Of a stretch of 32,150 nt of DNA, positions 27,611-32,150 are shown one piece after another. The stretch spans positions 1 through 32,150 of the forward strand of contig JBBHKE010000916.1 in NCBI GenBank assembly GCA_037447655.1, given 5' to 3'. Position numbers and translations under genes: made by a program. This stretch comes from Zygnema cylindricum. Its lineage: Eukaryota; Streptophyta; Zygnematophyceae; Zygnematales; Zygnemataceae. The notes beneath the pieces are model-generated. The model searched no databases, was not told the origin of the DNA, and saw only the letters and a program-made list of their open reading frames with translations. Each line of letters starts with the position of its first letter. The first letter of the stretch is position 1.

Positions 27611-28269
27611 GAGCCGCCACATGTCAATATCAAGGCATTTCAAGGTTGCATTTAATGTGGGAGGATCTTTGACGTTGGCAAGGTTGGCGTGAGCAAGATT
27701 TTCGAGAATCTTCCACGTAGGTTGTGAAAGGCGTGTACTTTGAAGTACGGCAAGTTTTTCAGCAAGTGGCATTAGCGGCAACATTATGACGGAGTTACGA
27801 TTAGCACGTGTTGGCGATGTAACCTCCAGAGGCTGTGGAAACAAATTTGTCGATGGAAGGACCAAAGCGTCGCCAGTGGTAGGAAAATTTGTCGCGTCCA
27901 CCACAGTTGCGTCATTAGCAACATGTCGTACAACGAGAAGAAAGTTTGTCGCATCGAAGACCATCGCGTCATCAGTGATAGGTCGTACACAATAGAAAAG
28001 TTTGTCGCATCCAATACCATCGCGTCATCAGCGACAAGTTGTACTGTAGGAGGTGAAGCGCCTGAAATTGCGGAGCATATTAGGGAAAATTCATCGCCAG
28101 AATTGGAGGAAGATACATTATATGTGGATGGAGTAAAAATTGTAGAAATAAAGGAAATGTGGGGGTTTAAAGGGGGCGTATTTTGGGATGGGGTTAATAG
28201 GAGCGTTAGCAAGGTGATAATAGATTTAGAGGGGACAGTTTCGTAACGAGGGAACTAACTAGGTAGAGG

Positions 28270-28570
28270 AGTGATGGGGAAATTTAGTACAAGTGTACGT
28301 ATAAGAGGAGTCTCATGAAAAATAACGTCACGAGTGGTGACAATGCGGTGAGAAGAGGGGCACCAAATTCAATATGCTTTGGAATTCAGGGAATATCCCA
28401 CAAAACATCCTTGCATAGCCCGAGGACCTAATTTACCATTGGAAGGGGGAAGGATTTTTAAGTATATTTCGCACCCAAAAATGCGAAAATGAGAGACATC
28501 GTGTTTTATCCTATGCCAAGCTTCAAAAGGAGTTTTGTGAGAAAGAGAAGAGGTAGGAGAGCGTTTACGA
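28270..28570 (-). pseudogene. copia integrase C-terminal region
   Basis: Reading the minus strand gives KTPFEAWHRIKHDVSHFRIF, GCEIYLKI, LGPRAMQGCFVGYS, a stop within KAY*IW and then RDVIFHETPL. This is the characteristic copia integrase/reverse transcriptase junction block. Confidence 0.8.
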
Positions 28571-28921
28571 ATATAAAAGGAAGTTAGTTAGGATTTCGCC
28601 CAAAATTAAAAAGATAAAGAGGCAAATGGAAAAGAGCGCGAGACATGTCAATGAGAGTGCGATTCAGACGTTAGACATCACCATTTTGCTGCGGAGAATG
28701 AGGAGAATATTATTGATGAATAATACCATGTGGTATAAAAAACTTGGAAAAATCATAGGAAATAAATCCCCCCCCATTATCCGTGCAGATTGTTTTGATG
28801 CGAGACGACAATTGATAGTTTACAAGCGCTTTGAAATGTTGGAAATGGGTAAAAACCTTAGACTTATGATGCATAAAATAAACATGCATAAAGCCAGAAA
28901 ATCGTCAATAAAAGTAAAACA

Positions 28922-29167
28922 TTAAAATGCGCCACTAAGGTTTGGAATGGGAATAGGACCGCAAACATTACTATGAATGATATCACAGGGAGCCAAAGAG
29001 CGAGAAGAAAAAGAAGGAAGAGGTAAATGAGGCATTTTTCTAAGAATACAACCATGACAAAAGTCAATCTTGTTTTCATTAAAATTATCAATGCCATTTA
29101 CAAGCCCTTTTCCAAGGGAAGCTAGACTAACACCATTAAGATGGTCGTATCGAAGATGCATTGTCAA
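28922..29167 (-). pseudogene. copia GAG-pre-integrase / integrase zinc-binding region
   Basis: MHLRYDHLNGVSLASL followed by FCHGCILRKM gives the H-x-x-x-H and C-x2-C pattern, then LAPCDIIHSNVCGPI, the usual entry to the integrase core (LIHSDVCGPM). The frame then runs into a stop near 28922. Confidence 0.82.
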
Positions 29168-29422
29168 AAAAGAGGAAGAAGATGGAGAATGAGCTAAAAA
29201 AGCATGAGCAATATCATTAAAAAAAAATAAAAGTCATAAATTGTCCATCCTAGTGCCACTACCAATGAGATCTTTATTGGAGGAAAAAAATTGAACATTG
29301 GATTCATAGATGACACCAAAAATCCCCTGGCGCAAAGCCAAAACTAGCCCAAAAAAGATTCATTTTGACGAGAGGTATGAAATAAACTTTGTCCAAGATG
29401 ATTGGACAAGAGGCGTGCAAAC

Positions 29423-29617
29423 CTAATTAATATGCACCAGTCTTACAATTGTATAGGTAAAAATCATATCATTACCCAAATAAATGCGTAGTGGAATGGC
29501 AAATGGAACCATATTAAGCATTATGGCACGTTGACAACACATGTGATGAGAAGCGCTTAAGTCAATAAGCCAATCTGAAAGATTACCTGATTGTGAAAAA
29601 ACATACTTAAAATCCAT
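29423..29617 (-). pseudogene. copia protease remnant
   Basis: Contains DWLIDLSASHHM, the copia protease motif D-W-[LI]-x-D-S-G-A-S-H-H-M. SG is replaced by LS, so the active-site DSG triad is broken. Confidence 0.75.
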
Positions 29618-30091
29618 AGAGGGAAGTGTGGGATGTATATTTGGGATAGGTACAACTGCAGGTGACGCTGACCCAATATTTTGGTTGGAGGTGGGAATGG
29701 CATCCGGTGAAACTTGCTAATTTGAAAGAGGATAGCAAAAAGGAGTCGTGTACCACGGTGGCAGTGGGCCATACGGCAAATTGAAGTTGACCACCGCGTG
29801 CGCTGCATGACCAATCGCAGTGGGTAAGCGTGGGGATACCACAAGGACTTCAGAATTAGATTTGGTTTAGGAAGTCCTCGTGGTCCCCCAGCCGTACGGT
29901 CCTTTTCTCGTTTCCTAGCCAATGCACGGCACGCGTCGATAACGTGGTCATGTTATTTTCCTTATTTGCAAAAAAGTTGAGATCTTGCAAACATTAGAGG
30001 TTTCTTGGGGGAAGAAACAATAAACGCTGAACCATCATTAGAAACAACAATTTTGTTAATATTTAAGGGCGTCTCTTTGTGTAACAAACGA

Positions 30092-30651
30092 TTAGTAAGA
30101 TCTGATAATACGACAGTGGACGCATGAAACTGACCGTACTTGCAGAAGAGTCAAACGAAAGAGGTATCTACCCAAAATAGTACTTATAAGATCTTCATAT
30201 GTGACATTGTAATTAATACATTTAAGTCGTCTAGCAAATGATTCAATTCCTTCAATAAAGATAAGCATCCACTCACATTTATCTTTTTGAGTGCGGATGA
30301 ACTGACGACGTAGTGCCAAATAAAGTGGCAAAGTGTCGGTTTCGTAGGCGCGACACAAAATATACCACACTTCATGAGAAGTTGTTGCGTCGCAAAAATC
30401 CGATTTGCAATTTGGTCGTCCAAGGAAAGGACAAGGCAAAACAGCGTGACAAAATCTTTCTCTGCCCATGAAGCAACGGTTGTCTGAGTGCCATCAAAAG
30501 TGGTAGCATTGGCGTCAAGAAGGACAGGCAACGTGATAGTGTCATTAATGTGTCCCCAAATTTTTTTCGAAAGAAAACAAATGTTGGATTTGGAACTTCC
30601 AGTCATAGAAATTTCGCCTTGAAGTATCAGAACAGAGATTGAGACAGACAA
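30092..30651 (-). pseudogene. copia gag remnant (UBN2-like)
   Basis: Two overlapping frames: one begins near 30610 with MTGSSKSNICFLSKKIWGHI and TTVASWAEKDFVTLF; a shifted frame carries SHEVWYILCRAYETDT, LYLALRRQF and FARRL. This is the usual order of a copia gag (W-KKIW .. W..D..A ... A-E-W..L). A frameshift lies near 30400. Confidence 0.75.
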
Positions 30652-30655
30652 AGGG

Positions 30656-32058
30656 CTAGGCCCATAACCTATTGAATGAGAGGTAATGAAAGGCCAAAAA
30701 GATTATTATGACAAAATATCAAGATAGACCGAAAGTGAAGAAAAAACCAAGATAGAAAAGACAAAAAATAAGTAATGACAAACAATGAAACAAGTGAGAG
30801 GTTTTTCGTTTGAGTGTCTTTTTAGATTAGATAAATATACATGACGACACAAGAGAGTCTTATAGTAAGAAAAAGTAACAGGTAGCCGAAAAAGGCTTTA
30901 AAAGGTATATCTAATCTACAACGTAACTAATGAAGGTATAACTAGTTAGGTAAAAGGAATCCAAGTCAAAATAATTCCTACATAAGAATCATCATGCAAC
31001 TTTGAGACCTCCATAGGACCTCAGAGAAGGCAGCTCACATGAAGCCTCTAGGACAACCCTGACCCTTTTGTCTCTCAGCACGAATAACTGTCACCCTGGC
31101 AAACAAAAACTCTGACCACCATCACCCTTGTTAAGGAAAGACTCTCCTGAGTCGATAGAAAAAAGAATCTTTGAATTTGCTCACCTGAGTAGTAAGTTAT
31201 GGAGGGTCAAAGTTGACCTTTTGTACAGAAGCTCTCTATGAGAGAGGGCCCTATCTACCAAATTTTTCTAGGTCCTATCTCTCTCTAAAATTGTATCTAC
31301 TGACGTACGGCACAAATCATATTAGGGTATCGTACAGAAAGGTACAGTTGATGGTGTAATTTATGTACGAACATTGTACGACATGACCAAAATGTCGACA
31401 CCTGTCTTTTCTGGATTCGTTTTCGTAATCCTTGGAGATGCCGAAATCCATTGTCATGGTGCCACGTGTCATTTGATGTGGCGGCAACCATAAATCGCCG
31501 AAATCATCTTCTAAGGTCTCGGCATTCTATCTAGCCGTCCGATTTAATGCCGATTTCAATCATAGCCGTCATAAATATTTGCGATGTATTTGTTTCGCTA
31601 TCGAAACTAATGGGCGGTATTTATTTAATCTTTGTACTCGTAATCCGTACTTCTCACAACTAACTCTATGTATCTTGTATATAGTTGCCGTTAAATGAAT
31701 TAGCCTATATGTTAACGTTTATATATTTATTAAACTCTATATCCTCTACCACTAATCATAGACTGAATGGATGAGGCTACCAGCTACCGACGTCATTACC
31801 TATCCGTAGGTACCAGGATCAAATCCTCTAAGCGACTACTTTCTTTTTAGTGAATCAACTACTTTAGAACCCCGTAAACCTCTGGAAAGCATAGGCAGCC
31901 ATGGCACTTGCTTCCTCTCCAACTTCTCAGTGACTGCAACAAGTGTGAGAGTTGGGGAGAGAAGTTAGAGACAGACTGCCTCGGCTTCTTTTTTTGCACT
32001 TTATTTTTGACTTAGAGAATACTAAAAGAACCATCAATTTCTACACTCCTTTTATTTT
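30656..32058 (-). other. Probable LTR and leader region between two copia fragments
   Basis: Contains no coding sequence. By position it should hold the 3' LTR of the upstream element and the 5' LTR and leader of the degenerate one, possibly a single shared LTR. A purine stretch AAAATAAAAGGAG followed by TGTAGAAATTG (minus strand, about 32058-32035) could be polypurine tract and LTR start. A TATA-like AATAAATATATAAACG lies near 31720. LTR ends and primer-binding site were not confirmed. Confidence 0.4.
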
Positions 32059-32150
32059 CTAGTCACTCTTTAATTTCATACCACACTTCTCCGTGCAAAA
32101 AAATAGCTTACGGGAAGGCACAGGTTTGGTCATCATATCTGCTACCATGT
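32059..32150 (-). pseudogene. 3' end of a second copia polyprotein (RNase H tail), cut by the window edge
   Basis: The minus strand reads MVADMMTKPVPSRKLFF and ends at TAG (32059-32061). This matches the ADxxTKxLP..K motif at the end of copia RNase H. The frame is intact over the visible 92 bases, so whether the element is broken cannot be judged. Confidence 0.75.

Larger units (their letters stand above)
27035..30655 (-). mobile_element. Degenerate Ty1/copia retrotransposon internal region
   Basis: On the minus strand, gag, protease, GAG-pre-integrase, integrase and reverse transcriptase pieces follow one another in the copia order (integrase before reverse transcriptase). Stops and frameshifts interrupt every domain. 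The element ends abruptly around the reverse transcriptase YVDD box, so the rest of the polymerase, RNase H and the downstream LTR are absent at that side. It is inactive. Confidence 0.85.

Overview
This is eukaryotic nuclear DNA, most likely from the green lineage. Spliceosomal introns are long, intergenic and intronic space is packed with microsatellites and small transposons, the motif TTTAGGG is scattered through it, and there is a decayed Ty1/copia retrotransposon. The plant-type start context of the first gene and its resemblance to plant-type soluble pyrophosphatases fit a streptophyte such as a charophyte alga. The species is an inference and is not proven by the sequence.

Layout. 1-6040 is AT-rich low-complexity DNA with one well-delimited 286-bp MITE (3004-3289). 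6045-9859 (+) holds a two-exon gene: an inorganic-pyrophosphatase-like domain whose metal-binding aspartates are largely replaced, followed by a serine/arginine-rich extension of about 690 residues that looks disordered. It carries peptide repeats and a PP1-type docking motif. Joining 6366-7188 to 7674-9859 gives 1002 residues. 9860-12854 is a convergent intergenic region containing a short MITE and related inverted repeats.

12855-21607 (-) holds a gene of at least ten exons, reconstructed here from splice sites with matching phases. It encodes a double-SIS-domain protein of the glucokinase regulatory protein (GKRP/GCKR) and MurNAc-6-phosphate etherase (MurQ) family. 666 residues are recovered; the N-terminal exon(s) upstream of 21607 were not securely found. 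Its introns hold several unrelated minisatellites or purine tracts and a 672-bp MITE of the same family as the intergenic one.

21608-26990 is repeat-rich non-coding DNA: tandem duplications, a palindrome cluster and a GTAC-rich dispersed family. 27035-30655 (-) is a copia element broken by stops and frameshifts. The last 92 bases are the 3' end of the RNase H domain of a second copia element in the same orientation, so two copia elements appear to lie head to tail at the right edge.

The most interesting content is the two genes. One is an apparently catalytically dead pyrophosphatase turned into a scaffold-like protein. The other is a GKRP/MurQ-like sugar-phosphate-binding protein in what seems to be a photosynthetic lineage. 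They converge, with their stop codons about 3 kb apart. Nothing in the sequence links them functionally beyond this proximity and a possible shared theme of phosphate and sugar-phosphate sensing.
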